DNA from: CAIZGX01 sp964385405
GTDB lineage: Bacteria; Bacteroidota; Bacteroidia; Flavobacteriales_D; Sanyastnellaceae
DNA length: 64,000 nt
NCBI GenBank assembly: GCA_964385405.1
Contig: CAYLOT010000006.1
Coordinates: 1 to 64,000 of the forward strand
Reading direction: 5' to 3'
Shown here: in pieces, positions 16,009 to 26,400 of the stretch
Layout: each line of letters starts with the position of its first letter
Numbering within the stretch: position 1 is the stretch's first letter
Translations under genes and position numbers: made by a program
The notes under the pieces: model-generated
The model's database searches: none
What the model was told of the DNA's origin: nothing
What the model saw: the letters and a program-made list of their open reading frames with translations, nothing else

Positions 16009-17048
16009 ATGTTCGAACTCCAAAACACGTAGCTTTTTTATCTGCACTGTTTGTTGTGTTGCCTTTGGCAATAGTCTATTTTCTTATTGTCTATTTCCTC
16101 GAACGTGATTTTGAGATTGAATTCTTTTTTCTCTTCATTGCTCTCGGAATGACCATTACTTCAATTGTTGTTTATAGGTTCATTGAGCGGTTTCTGTACA
16201 GTAAAGTAAAACTCATTTATAAGACAATTCACTCACTCAAAACTCAGAGAGATAATAGAGAATTGAAAATGGGAACCGATATTCTGGGCAAAGTCAATCA
16301 AGATGTTGCTCATTGGGCTGAAGAGAAAATTGAAGAAATTAAGAATCTTCAAAATGCAGATAATTACAGAAAAGAATTCATTGGGAATCTATCACATGAG
16401 CTCAAAACTCCTATTTTCAACATTCAGGGGTACCTTGATACATTAGCTGAAAACGACGAAATGGATCCAGCACTTCGAAAGAAATTTATGGAAAGAGCCA
16501 TTACGAGTTGTGAAAGACTAGAAAATTTAGTTTCCGACCTCGATGAAATATCTCGATTAGAAAGCGGATCGGTACCCTTGAAAATTGTCAGATTCGACAT
16601 ACTAGATCTTGCTACTGAAGTGTGTGATTCATTGGAACAATTCGCTGCAGAAAAAAAGGTAAATCTCTTTGTAAAAAAAGATCCGTTCAGCGAATTGTGG
16701 GTTGAAGCAGACCGTGGGAAAATTGAGCAAGTGCTTATTAATCTCTTGGTAAATAGCATCAATTATGGAATAGAAGGAGGAGAAACACGTCTTCGCTTTT
16801 ACGACATGAACGACAATATTCTTGTGGAAGTGGCAGACAATGGTATTGGTATTGCTCGTGAACATCTGCCCCGACTTTTCGAACGTTTCTATCGTGTAGA
16901 TAAAAGTCGCTCGAGACACGAAGGCGGCTCAGGATTAGGCCTTGCCATTTGCAAGCATATTATCGAAAATCACCAACAAACCATCAGCGTTCGAAGCACC
17001 GAAGAAGTTGGAAGTACTTTCGGCTTTACCATCAAAAAAGCAAATTAA
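16005..17048 (+). CDS. PhoR-like sensor histidine kinase
   Basis: A 347-residue inner-membrane kinase with two helices (about 9-31 and 38-58) and almost no periplasmic loop, so it probably senses through membrane or partner proteins. The HisKA domain carries His131 in GNLSHELKTPIFN. The ATPase domain holds the N box (LLVNSINYG), G1 (DNGIGI), F box (LFERFYRVD) and G2 (GGSGLGLAI). It starts with GTG, overlapping the regulator gene. Paired with the upstream regulator it forms a complete two-component system. Confidence 0.92.
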   Translation: MNVRTPKHVAFLSALFVVLPLAIVYFLIVYFLERDFEIEFFFLFIALGMTITSIVVYRFIERFLYSKVKLIYKTIHSLKTQRDNRELKMGTDILGKVNQDVAHWAEEKIEEIKNLQNADNYRKEFIGNLSHELKTPIFNIQGYLDTLAENDEMDPALRKKFMERAITSCERLENLVSDLDEISRLESGSVPLKIVRFDILDLATEVCDSLEQFAAEKKVNLFVKKDPFSELWVEADRGKIEQVLINLLVNSINYGIEGGETRLRFYDMNDNILVEVADNGIGIAREHLPRLFERFYRVDKSRSRHEGGSGLGLAICKHIIENHQQTISVRSTEEVGSTFGFTIKKAN

Positions 17049-17072
17049 CTTTTTGTAGCGCTAAGCATCATT

Positions 17073-17080
17073 TACTTTTG
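17073..17080 (+). promoter_or_regulatory. -7 box upstream of mfd
   Basis: TACTTTTG, a full TAnnTTTG match, 58 bases before the mfd ATG. A hairpin follows directly, so the mfd leader would start just before it. Confidence 0.55.
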
Positions 17081-17093
17081 TTGAAACAAAATT

Positions 17094-17115
17094 CCCCGAG
17101 AAATCAATCTCGGGG
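17094..17115 (+). terminator. GC-rich hairpin between the kinase gene and mfd
   Basis: CCCCGAGA and TCTCGGGG form a perfect 8-base-pair stem around a 6-base loop, followed by TTT. It may end the two-component transcript, though the T run is short. It also lies within the predicted mfd leader, downstream of the -7 box at 17073, where it could act as an attenuator or mRNA-stability element. Confidence 0.55.
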
Positions 17116-17138
17116 TTTACTCGTTTGAATGAGCACCT

Positions 17139-20100
17139 ATGAAACCACGCCTTTCCATTTGGGAAAAAGAAATAGCATCGATTGAAAATAAAATCGCAGA
17201 AGAGAAAAGCAAACTTCATTTGAGAGGTTTAGCTGGAAGTGCGCCCGCGTTCATTTGCAGTGCTTTTTATTCCTCATCGCCCGTTACTCAATTAGTAGTT
17301 TTGGACGACAAAGAAAAAGCAGCCTATTTTCTGAATGACCTTGAAGCCATTCTAGAAATTGGTTCTGATGAAAAAGAGCAAGAGAAAACTCCTGTACTCT
17401 TCTTTCCTCGCACTGCAAGACTGGCCTATGACGTAGAAACCACGCAGAATGCAAACATTGCCATTCGCACAGAGGTGCTAAATAAACTCCAGAAGAACAG
17501 AAAAAATTATATCGTCGTCTCTTATCCCGAAGCGCTTTTTGAAAAGGTGGTAACGCATCATGAGCTCGAAAAAAACACTTTCAGCATAGATGTGGGACAA
17601 TCGTATTCCATGGATTTCATTGACGAAGTATTCATTGAATTTCAATTTGAAAAAGTAGATTACGTATACGAGCCAGGGCAATACGCCGTTCGTGGAGGTA
17701 TTGTCGATGTTTTCTCATTCAGTTATGAATACCCTTATCGTATTGAATTTTTCGATGAAGAAGTAGAAAGCATTCGAAACTTTGATCCAGCTACACAACT
17801 GTCAGTAAACAAAATGACCAAGGCTGTCATTGTTCCGAACACACATTCGAAACACTCGGAAGAAGTGCGCATTGGTCTGCTCGATTTCCTTCCATCGAAT
17901 ACGGTTGTTTGGATGAGTAACACTGAATCTTCGCTTGCCCAATTTCAAACCGAAATGGAAAAAGCTGAAGAGCGATTCAACAAACTTTCAGACCACATTG
18001 CACACGACAAGCCCGAAGCACTTTTCACCTCGAAACACGAATGGTTAAAACAATTGGAAGATAAACGTGTGATTGAATTCGGAAGCAAGCGTCAATTCCT
18101 CGGAGATACCGAAGATTTCCATTGCACACCACAACCTTCCTTCAACAAGAATTTCGAATTGCTCGCTGAGCATTTAGAAAATCTTATTCAACAAGGTTAC
18201 AAAGCGCACATTGTTGCAGGACAATCGAAACAACTGGAACGACTCGATCAGATTTTTCAAGATAAAAGAAAAGATATCGCCTACGTTCAAGAGATACTTG
18301 AGATTAGCGAAGGGTTCATGGACCAGAATAAAAAAATTCTGTACTACACCGACCATCAAATCTTTCAACGCTACCATCGATTCAAACTAAAAGAAGGTTT
18401 CAAGAAGAATAAAGAAGCGCTGACGCTGAAAGAAATTCTTGCGCTGCAACCGGGAGACTATGTGGTGCACATTGACCACGGCGTAGGCCAATTCAGTGGG
18501 TTGCAGAAAATCGATGTAAATGGAAAAGAACAAGAAGCCATTCGCTTAACCTACAAAGGCGGAGACATTCTTTATGTTAGCATTCACTCGTTGCATCGCA
18601 TAAGCAAGTTCACCGGGAAGGAAGGAACTGCGCCCACCATGGACAAGCTGGGTAGCAACGCTTGGCAAAACTTAAAGCGCAAAACGAAAACGAAGGTGAA
18701 AGAAATTGCCTTCGACTTAATAAAACTATACGCGAAAAGAAAGTCTACAAAGGGATACGCTTTCCAACCCGATACGTACATGCAAACGGAATTGGAAGCA
18801 TCATTCATTTACGAAGACACTCCCGATCAATACAAAGCTTCTGTTGCGGTGAAAGAAGATATGGAAGCTCCTTACCCCATGGATCGCTTGGTATGTGGGG
18901 ATGTTGGATTCGGAAAAACAGAGATTGCCATTCGCGCAGCATGCAAAGCTGTTGCCGACGGAAAGCAAGTCGCCGTATTGGTTCCAACAACCATTCTTTC
19001 CATTCAACATTACAAGAGTTTTAAAACGCGATTGAAAGATTTCCCAGTAACCATCGATTACATCAATCGCTTCAAAACTGCGAAACAAGTAACTGAAACA
19101 TTGGAGCGAGTAAAAAATGGAAAAGTAGATATCCTCATCGGAACACACGCCATTCTTGGAAAACGAGTGGTTTTCAATGATCTTGGATTAATGATTATTG
19201 ATGAAGAACAAAAGTTCGGAGTTGCAGCAAAAGACAAATTGAAAACGTTACGCGCTAATGTAGATGCGCTAACGCTTACTGCTACGCCTATTCCACGAAC
19301 CTTGCAGTTCTCGCTTATGGGCGCTCGCGACTTGAGTATTATTCAAACTCCTCCCCCGAATCGTGTTCCTATTCGAACAGAGTTGGTTCCCTTCGGAGAA
19401 GAAATTGTTCGCGATGCAATTAGCTACGAAGTGCAACGCGGCGGCCAAGTTTTCTTCGTTCACAACCGCGTTCAAAATCTTCGCGAGATGGCCGGATTAA
19501 TTCAACGTGTTTGTCCAGATGTGCGCATTGGCATTGGCCACGGACAATTGAGCGGTGAAGACTTGGAAGAGGTGATGAACAAATTTATTGAAGGAGAATT
19601 CGACGTGCTTGTTTCCACTTCCATTGTGGAAAGTGGTATTGACATTCCGAATGCGAACACCATTATTATCAACGACGCACATCACTTCGGAATGAGCGAT
19701 CTTCACCAATTGCGCGGACGCGTGGGAAGAAACAACAAGCAAGCGTTTTGTTATTTATTAAGTCCGCCTACGCACATGCTAACCGACGATGCGAAAAAAC
19801 GCTTGACAGCCATTGAACAATTCTCTGATCTCGGCTCTGGAATGCACATAGCTATGCGCGATTTGGATATTCGTGGAGCAGGAAATTTATTGGGCGGTGA
19901 ACAAAGTGGATTCATCAATGAATTGGGATTTGAAACCTACCAGAAAATTTTAGATGAAGCTCTTCAAGAATTGAAGCAAGAACATTTCCAAGAATTGTAC
20001 GAAGAGGAAATGAAGAAGAATGCTTCATTCGTGAAAGACACTGTGCTTGAAACCGACTTCGAATTGCTCATTCCCGATGAATATGTTGGAAATATTTCTG

Positions 20101-20495
20101 AGCGCATAGCACTTTACAAAGCGCTCGACGACATGGAGCACGAAGAAGAAATTCAGAAGTTCTCGCAAGACTTGGAAGATAGATTCGGACCTATTCCAAA
20201 GCCTGTTATTCAATTAATCGACACCATGCGTTTGCGTTGGACAGCGAGAGAGATTGGATTCGAAAAATTAGTGTTGAAGAGTGGAAAGATGATTGGTTAC
20301 TTCATCTCGAAACAAGACTCGCCATTCTACCAAAGCGATGCCTTCACGCGTGTATTGAATTTCATTAAGTTAAATCCAGTAGCGGGAAAAATGTACGAGA
20401 AAGATGAGACACTTCGCATTGCATTTCCAGATGTAACAAACATGGATAAGGCAAATCGTTTGCTTAACGCCTTAGCAGAAGGTTCTAAATTGTAA
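17139..20495 (+). CDS. mfd: Transcription-repair coupling factor Mfd
   Basis: An 1118-residue DNA translocase that removes RNA polymerase stalled at lesions and recruits UvrA. The N-terminal UvrB-like region (about 1-330) contains YEPGQYAVRGGIVDVFSF. The RNA polymerase-interaction domain follows with GDYVVHIDHGVGQF. The RecG-like helicase has Walker A (GDVGFGKTEIA), Walker B variant IDEEQKFG, LTATPIPRTL and HQLRGRVGR. The TRCF C-terminal domain includes FELLIPDEYV. The length is in the normal range. It stands alone between the two-component genes and gltX. Confidence 0.97.
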   Translation: MKPRLSIWEKEIASIENKIAEEKSKLHLRGLAGSAPAFICSAFYSSSPVTQLVVLDDKEKAAYFLNDLEAILEIGSDEKEQEKTPVLFFPRTARLAYDVETTQNANIAIRTEVLNKLQKNRKNYIVVSYPEALFEKVVTHHELEKNTFSIDVGQSYSMDFIDEVFIEFQFEKVDYVYEPGQYAVRGGIVDVFSFSYEYPYRIEFFDEEVESIRNFDPATQLSVNKMTKAVIVPNTHSKHSEEVRIGLLDFLPSNTVVWMSNTESSLAQFQTEMEKAEERFNKLSDHIAHDKPEALFTSKHEWLKQLEDKRVIEFGSKRQFLGDTEDFHCTPQPSFNKNFELLAEHLENLIQQGYKAHIVAGQSKQLERLDQIFQDKRKDIAYVQEILEISEGFMDQNKKILYYTDHQIFQRYHRFKLKEGFKKNKEALTLKEILALQPGDYVVHIDHGVGQFSGLQKIDVNGKEQEAIRLTYKGGDILYVSIHSLHRISKFTGKEGTAPTMDKLGSNAWQNLKRKTKTKVKEIAFDLIKLYAKRKSTKGYAFQPDTYMQTELEASFIYEDTPDQYKASVAVKEDMEAPYPMDRLVCGDVGFGKTEIAIRAACKAVADGKQVAVLVPTTILSIQHYKSFKTRLKDFPVTIDYINRFKTAKQVTETLERVKNGKVDILIGTHAILGKRVVFNDLGLMIIDEEQKFGVAAKDKLKTLRANVDALTLTATPIPRTLQFSLMGARDLSIIQTPPPNRVPIRTELVPFGEEIVRDAISYEVQRGGQVFFVHNRVQNLREMAGLIQRVCPDVRIGIGHGQLSGEDLEEVMNKFIEGEFDVLVSTSIVESGIDIPNANTIIINDAHHFGMSDLHQLRGRVGRNNKQAFCYLLSPPTHMLTDDAKKRLTAIEQFSDLGSGMHIAMRDLDIRGAGNLLGGEQSGFINELGFETYQKILDEALQELKQEHFQELYEEEMKKNASFVKDTVLETDFELLIPDEYVGNISERIALYKALDDMEHEEEIQKFSQDLEDRFGPIPKPVIQLIDTMRLRWTAREIGFEKLVLKSGKMIGYFISKQDSPFYQSDAFTRVLNFIKLNPVAGKMYEKDETLRIAFPDVTNMDKANRLLNALAEGSKL

Positions 20496-20513
20496 TCCAG
20501 CACACTATTATTG

Positions 20514-20521
20514 TAAATTTG
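20514..20521 (+). promoter_or_regulatory. -7 box for gltX-folB
   Basis: TAAATTTG, a full consensus match, 19 bases before the gltX ATG at 20541. Confidence 0.65.
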
Positions 20522-20540
20522 CACACTTTCAAAAACTATT

Positions 20541-22064
20541 ATGACAACACCAAGAGTTCGTGTTCGTTTTGCTCCTAGCCCAACAGGCCCATTACATATG
20601 GGTGGAGTTCGCACTGCGCTATACAATTACCTTTTCGCTAAAAAACACGGCGGAGATTTTTTAATTCGAATTGAAGACACCGACCAAACACGCTATGTCC
20701 CCGGTGCTGAACAATACATACTCGATTCATTGAAATGGTGTGGCATTGAACCTACTGAAGGTGTTGGTTATGGCGGAAAGCACGAGCCTTACCGTCAGAG
20801 CGAAAGAAAACCTATGTACAAGGCCTATGCCTTGGATTTGATTGAAAAAGGTTGGGCATACTACGCCTTTGACACCCCTGAGGAATTGGATAACATTCGC
20901 AAGCAAGCCGAATTGGCGAAGATGCCGAACTGGCAATACAACAGCATTTCGCGCATGACCATGAAGAACTCGCTTACCCTTCCGGCAGATGAAGTAGCTG
21001 CTCGATTGGAAAAAGGAGATCAGTTTGTGGTGCGTTTCAAAATGCCTCGAAACGAAGAAGTAAGATTTCAAGATATTATTCGCGGATGGGTTGTGTTCTC
21101 TACGAACGAATTGGACGACAAGGTTCTTTACAAGTCAGACGGAATGCCAACGTATCACTTGGCCAATATCGTAGACGACCACACCATGGAAATTAGCCAC
21201 GTTATTCGCGGTGAAGAGTGGTTGCCTTCTGCTCCCTTGCATGTGATGATGTACAAAGCGTTCGGTTGGGAAGCTCCACAGTTCGCTCATTTGCCATTGA
21301 TCTTGAAACCAGATGGAAATGGAAAATTGAGTAAGAGAGATGGAGACCGCCTTGGATTCCCAGTCTTCCCCTTGCAATGGACCGACCCAGAAACGGGGAA
21401 TATTTCAAGTGGATACCGCGAAAGCGGCTACCTTCCAAAAGCTTTCATTAACATGTTGCTTTTATTGGGATGGGCACCGAGCAACAACCAAGAAATTTTC
21501 ACATTAGATGAAATGGTTGAAGCCTTTTCAATTGAACGCGTAGGAAAATCAGGATCTAAATTCGATCCGGAAAAAACGAAGTGGTTCAATCAGCAATATT
21601 TACGCAACACACCACGAGGTGAACTTGCCGACATGATCATGCCTGCCATTGAAGAAAGAGGGTACGACACCTGCAAGGAATATGTGGAAGGAGTCATTGA
21701 ACTTATGCTTGAACGCGCCGTTTTTCCCAAGGACTTATTAGACGGTGAGTACCTTTTCGTTGATCCAACTTCATACGATAAAGATGCTGTTTCGAAAAAG
21801 TGGAAGGTAGGAGAATCTGCAGCCATTCTTCAAAAATGGGCTGCTGTGCTTGAAACGCTTGAGCCTTTTACGGTGGAATCCATAGATGCTGCTATGAAGC
21901 AATTCTTGGCAGATAACAATTTAGGAATGGGTGCTGTAATGCCGTTGTTCCGTATTGCACTTACAGGAGTTCTTACGGGTCCTGGCGCTTCACACGTTGC
22001 CGCATTGGTTGGAAAAGAATTCGTTCTGCCACGCATTCAAAAATGTATTGAGACTTTAGGGTAA
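20541..22064 (+). CDS. gltX: Glutamyl-tRNA synthetase
   Basis: A 507-residue class I aminoacyl-tRNA synthetase that charges tRNA-Glu and so also feeds the hemA-dependent C5 haem pathway. The HIGH-type motif lies in PSPTGPLHMGGVRTALYNY and the KMSKS-type loop in GKLSKRDGDRLG. The anticodon-binding C-terminal part covers about residues 340-507. The normal DTDQTR and RGEEWLPSAPLH blocks are present. Its TAA shares one base with the folB ATG (TAATG), so the pair is translationally coupled. Confidence 0.96.
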   Translation: MTTPRVRVRFAPSPTGPLHMGGVRTALYNYLFAKKHGGDFLIRIEDTDQTRYVPGAEQYILDSLKWCGIEPTEGVGYGGKHEPYRQSERKPMYKAYALDLIEKGWAYYAFDTPEELDNIRKQAELAKMPNWQYNSISRMTMKNSLTLPADEVAARLEKGDQFVVRFKMPRNEEVRFQDIIRGWVVFSTNELDDKVLYKSDGMPTYHLANIVDDHTMEISHVIRGEEWLPSAPLHVMMYKAFGWEAPQFAHLPLILKPDGNGKLSKRDGDRLGFPVFPLQWTDPETGNISSGYRESGYLPKAFINMLLLLGWAPSNNQEIFTLDEMVEAFSIERVGKSGSKFDPEKTKWFNQQYLRNTPRGELADMIMPAIEERGYDTCKEYVEGVIELMLERAVFPKDLLDGEYLFVDPTSYDKDAVSKKWKVGESAAILQKWAAVLETLEPFTVESIDAAMKQFLADNNLGMGAVMPLFRIALTGVLTGPGASHVAALVGKEFVLPRIQKCIETLG

Positions 22065-22411
22065 TGAAAATTCAATTGAATAACATTCAGGTTCGTGCCC
22101 AACACGGATGCTGGAAAGAGGAAGAAATAATTGGTGGCGATTACCGCGTAGATGTTTGGCTCGAAGGTGATTTTGAAATCTCAGCTGAATCAGACGACCT
22201 AGAAAAAACCATTGATTATGTTGCAGTGAAAGATGTTGTTTATGCTGAAATGAGTATTCGAGCTAAGCTAATTGAAACCGTATTGGTTCGCATGCACAAG
22301 GCAATGAAACAAAAATTCCCGAACGCTCATTCGGTTGGAATTCGCTTGACGAAAATTAACGCACCAATGGGACACCAAGTGGAAAGCGTTAGCGTAGAAA
22401 TGGAAGGTTAA
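22064..22411 (+). CDS. folB: Dihydroneopterin aldolase
   Basis: A 115-residue folate-pathway enzyme converting dihydroneopterin to 6-hydroxymethyl-dihydropterin and glycolaldehyde. It shows the family opening LNNIQVRAQHGCWKEEEIIGGDY, the IDYVAVKDVV segment, a conserved Glu in LIETV, and the RLTKINAPMGHQVESVSVE ending with the active-site Lys. The length is normal for a FolB monomer, which assembles as a tetramer/octamer. The stop forms a TTAA overlap with the convergent asd gene. Confidence 0.9.
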   Translation: MKIQLNNIQVRAQHGCWKEEEIIGGDYRVDVWLEGDFEISAESDDLEKTIDYVAVKDVVYAEMSIRAKLIETVLVRMHKAMKQKFPNAHSVGIRLTKINAPMGHQVESVSVEMEG

Positions 22412-23400
22412 ACCAGTTTATTCGCGACAAGATATTCCGCTATTTGAACAGCATTGGTGGCAGCCCCTTTGCGAAGATTATCACTTACAATCCAGCAATT
22501 AATTGTCTTTGCTTGAGATTCGTCTATACGAATTCTCCCAACAAAAACCTGATCACTTTCCGCTGCGTGAATCAACGGCATTGGATATAACTTCTGTTCA
22601 ATATCGTCTACCACTTCAACCCCAGGAAAAGCACTCAACACTTCTTTAACTTTCGCTAAATCCGGGGTTCTTTCAAACTCAATATTTACCGATTCTGAAT
22701 GTCCGCCCATTACTGGAACACGCACTGCTGTGGCTGTTACAGCAATTGAATCGTCTTCCATAATTTTCTTCGTCTCAAGAATCATCTTCATTTCTTCCTT
22801 GGTGTAACCGTTCGATTGGAACACATCAATTTGTGGAATGAGATTCATATCAATGGTGTGAGCATAGGCCTTTTCACCTTCCTTGCCAACACGCTCGTTC
22901 ATCAATTGATCTACGGCAACCTTTCCTGTTCCGGTAACACTTTGGTAGGTTGAAACGACTACGCGCTTAATCTTGTATAAGTCATGAAGCGGCTTTAATA
23001 CCATTACCATTTGAATGGTGCTGCAATTCGGATTAGCTATAATCTTGTTATGCGCATTTATGCTACTTGCATTGATTTCTGGCACAACCAGAGGAATACC
23101 TTCTGCCATTCGCCAAGCACTGCTGTTGTCTATTACTACACATCCGGTTGCTGCAAATTTCGGTGCCCACTCTAAACTTGTTTCTCCTCCTGCAGAAAAC
23201 AAGGCAATATCCGGAGAAGCAGAAACGGCGGTGGATAGAGAGACTACAGGCCATTCTTTTCCACAACAAGAAACACATTGTCCGACGCTTTTTTCAGACG
23301 CAACTGGAATAATCTCATCGTAAGGAAAATTCCTTTCTTCAAGAATTTGAAGCATCTTTTTTCCGACCAATCCGGTAGCACCTACAACTGCAATTCGCAT
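22408..23400 (-). CDS. asd: Aspartate-semialdehyde dehydrogenase
   Basis: A 330-residue enzyme that reduces aspartyl phosphate to aspartate semialdehyde, the branch point to lysine/diaminopimelate, threonine and methionine. VVGATGLVGKKML is the NADP loop, and the catalytic Cys lies in IIANPNCSTIQM. SVTGTGKVAVDQL and RVPVMGGHSESVNIEF contain the substrate-binding residues, including the catalytic His. The frame is open to 23475, but the ATG at 23400 starts the protein where family members start, and a -7 box at 23415-23422 lies inside the longer frame. Confidence 0.95.
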   Translation of the reverse strand: MRIAVVGATGLVGKKMLQILEERNFPYDEIIPVASEKSVGQCVSCCGKEWPVVSLSTAVSASPDIALFSAGGETSLEWAPKFAATGCVVIDNSSAWRMAEGIPLVVPEINASSINAHNKIIANPNCSTIQMVMVLKPLHDLYKIKRVVVSTYQSVTGTGKVAVDQLMNERVGKEGEKAYAHTIDMNLIPQIDVFQSNGYTKEEMKMILETKKIMEDDSIAVTATAVRVPVMGGHSESVNIEFERTPDLAKVKEVLSAFPGVEVVDDIEQKLYPMPLIHAAESDQVFVGRIRIDESQAKTINCWIVSDNLRKGAATNAVQIAEYLVANKLV

Positions 23401-23414
23401 ACATATCTTTTTCA

Positions 23415-23422
23415 CGAAATTA
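23415..23422 (-). promoter_or_regulatory. -7 box for asd
   Basis: The minus strand reads TAATTTCG, one base off consensus, 14 bases before the asd ATG. Confidence 0.5.
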
Positions 23423-23436
23423 CTACTTGTGCATTT

Positions 23437-23444
23437 TAGTTTCG
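23437..23444 (+). promoter_or_regulatory. -7 box for the lamin-tail-domain gene
   Basis: TAGTTTCG, one base off consensus, 25 bases before the ATG at 23470 and back-to-back with the asd promoter. Confidence 0.45.
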
Positions 23445-23469
23445 ATAGAATAATTACAAAACATTCATT

Positions 23470-26400
23470 ATGCACTTCAAAAAACTTCTTCCCGTTGCGT
23501 TGGCACTTTCCTCGTGCACACCGCTACCCGCACAAGTCAATGAAAACTTCAGCGACGGAGACTTCATTCTCAATCCAAACTGGAATGGTTCCAATGGGCA
23601 ATTCATTGTCAATGCCACCAAAGAGCTCCAATTGAACAATGTTGTTGGCGGACAAAGCCACGTATCTACATTAACCAACGATACTTCCTTAGACAGCAAG
23701 GAATGGCGCATTTCAGTGAAACAAACCTTCGCTGGAAGCGACAACAATCACTCCCGAATCTATTTGGTTTCGAGCGGCTCCGACCTCTCCTTTTCCAATG
23801 CCGTTTCAGGTTCCAACAACACAGGTTACTTCCTGAAACTTGGTGAAGCGGGTTCGACCGATGCTATCAAATTTTTTCGTGACGACGGCCCCTTGGGGAT
23901 AATTGAACTTGCGTCTGGAACACCTGGCTTAGTTGCATCTTCCTTCAACATTAACATTCAAGTGTTTCGTGATGATGTTGGAAACTGGAATGTAAATGCA
24001 GATGCTTCCGGAGGTACAAACTTCAACTCAGAAATTACTGTTTTCGATAACACATATGCGCAAACTTCGTTCATCGGAATGAGTTGCATCTATACCAGTT
24101 CGAATGCAACAAAATTCTTTTTCGACAATATTTACTTCGGCAATCCCATTCCACCTGAAGTAATAAACTCACCGAACCTTCGTTCGGTTGTGTTCAATGA
24201 ACTCTACGTAGACCCCACACCATCGAATGGAATGTCAGATTCTGAATACATTGAACTGTTTAATGCCGATGTGGTTGCCTTTGAATTATCTGGATGGAAA
24301 TTGGTTAACTCAACAACAGCGAAAACTCTTCCATCCTTCTTGCTTAATCCTAACGAGTACGTGATTATTTGCGACGCCAACAACACTTCATTTTTTCCCA
24401 ATTCAATAGGAGTTCCATCACTCACCGCTCTCACGAATTCCGCAGACAGCCTTACTTTGCTCGACTTCAACAACAATGTTATTGATATTGTTTCCTACAC
24501 AAACGAATGGTATAACAGCAGCGAAAAATCCGACGGAGGTTGGAGTTTAGAACAAATTAACCCTCATAAAATCTGCAGTGGAAAACTGAATTGGTCGGCA
24601 TCACATGATATCATCGGCGGAACTCCTGGATTACAAAACAGCATCTTTGATAATTCTCCAGATATCCAGGGTCCGCAATTACTCGATTGGAATTTAAATC
24701 AAGCCAATCAACTTATTCTCCAATTCAATGAGATCATTGATGTTGGTAATTCCAACGACTTCGCATGCAGCAATGCACAAATCTCAACCGTGCAATACCA
24801 AGAAGGAAATACAGTCGTCGTAATCACATTCATATCTAACCTTCAAGCTGAAACTACTTACACGTTATCACAAACCAATATTGAAGATTGTGAAGGCAAC
24901 GCTTCATCCATTACATTCGATATTTATATAGGAAAAACACCTGAATTCGGTGACCTTATAATTACCGAAATTCTTGCAGATCCTGACCCTGTTATTCAAG
25001 GCATCCCGTCTGAGTTTATTGAAATCTTCAACAAGAGTTCACACACGTTAGAGCTGAAGGGACTGACGATAAACAGCTGTGTTTTTGGAGGAAATCAACT
25101 GCTTCTTCCGAATGAATATTTGGTAATTGGAGACCTGAATGAAAGTCTTTCGTTTCTCTCTGTATCGAATAAGCTTCTCGTTCAATCTTTTCCAACATTA
25201 ACCAATTCCGGAATGCTCATTAAGCTAAGCGTAAACGGCACACACCTAGACAGCATTCACTACAACATTGATTGGTTCGAGAGCTCTTTTAAAGCATATG
25301 GAGGCTGGTCCCTTGAATTGGTCAATCCAAATTTACCGTGCAGCAATGCCCGGAATTGGAAGCCCTGTGAAAACGAAATGGGGAATACTCCTACAGAACA
25401 AAATTCAGTTTTCTCAAATTCGCCCGATATTGATGCTCCAAAACTGCAATACATAACAGCCGAAGACAGCGCAGCGGTTCTTCATTTCAATGAACCTGTT
25501 ACTTTGAATGGCGACTTCTTCCAATTTGAATATGTTATTGGAAACTTCGAAGTCGAAAACCCCTCGACGCAGATTATTCTCAATACTCCTGAGTTAATGC
25601 AACCTGAAATATTCAGTTACACCATACATGGAATTTCAGATTGCAGCGGCAACAGCTCTGCTATTTCTTTTGAATGGGGATTTCCAGAAAATGCCTCCTC
25701 AGAAAATTTAGTCATCAATGAAATTCTATTCAATCCGTTTATGAACGGCTCCGACTTTGTTGAGCTTCAAAACACTTCGTCAAATTCAGTTTGTATTCGA
25801 AATTTATCGGTTGCCAATGGACACCTCAATACGGGTTCAGAAAACGAAACAGCCACATTAGAAGGACGAATTATACTGCCCCATGAATTCATTGTTTTTT
25901 CGGAGGACGGAAGTGATCTTGAATCAATATATCCGTGCATTCAGCCAAAAAACATCATTCGCGTAAATGCACTTCCAACATTCAACAACGCCAATGGAAT
26001 GTGTGTAATTTATTCCAATCAAAATGAAATCATCGATGAAATGAACTACACAGAGTCAATGCATTTTCAATTGCTCAACTCCTTCGAAGGTATATCGCTG
26101 GAAAGGCTTTCAATTGAGCTTCCCTCTTCCCAAAAAAGCAATTGGCACAGCGCTTCAGCAACATGCGGATATGCAACTCCGGGGATAGCGAATTCGCAAA
26201 TCATTTCAATCGAAAACTTGCAAGGGGAATTCAGTCTTTCAACCCCCATTTTCTCTCCAGACAACGACGGCTTCGAAGACGTTATTCAATACCACTATTC
26301 CAACTTACCGCCCGGTAGTATTGGCAATTTAACCATCTACAACGAACGGGGCATTCGCGTAAAAAGATTAATTCGAAATGAATACTTGGGGTCGGAAGGC

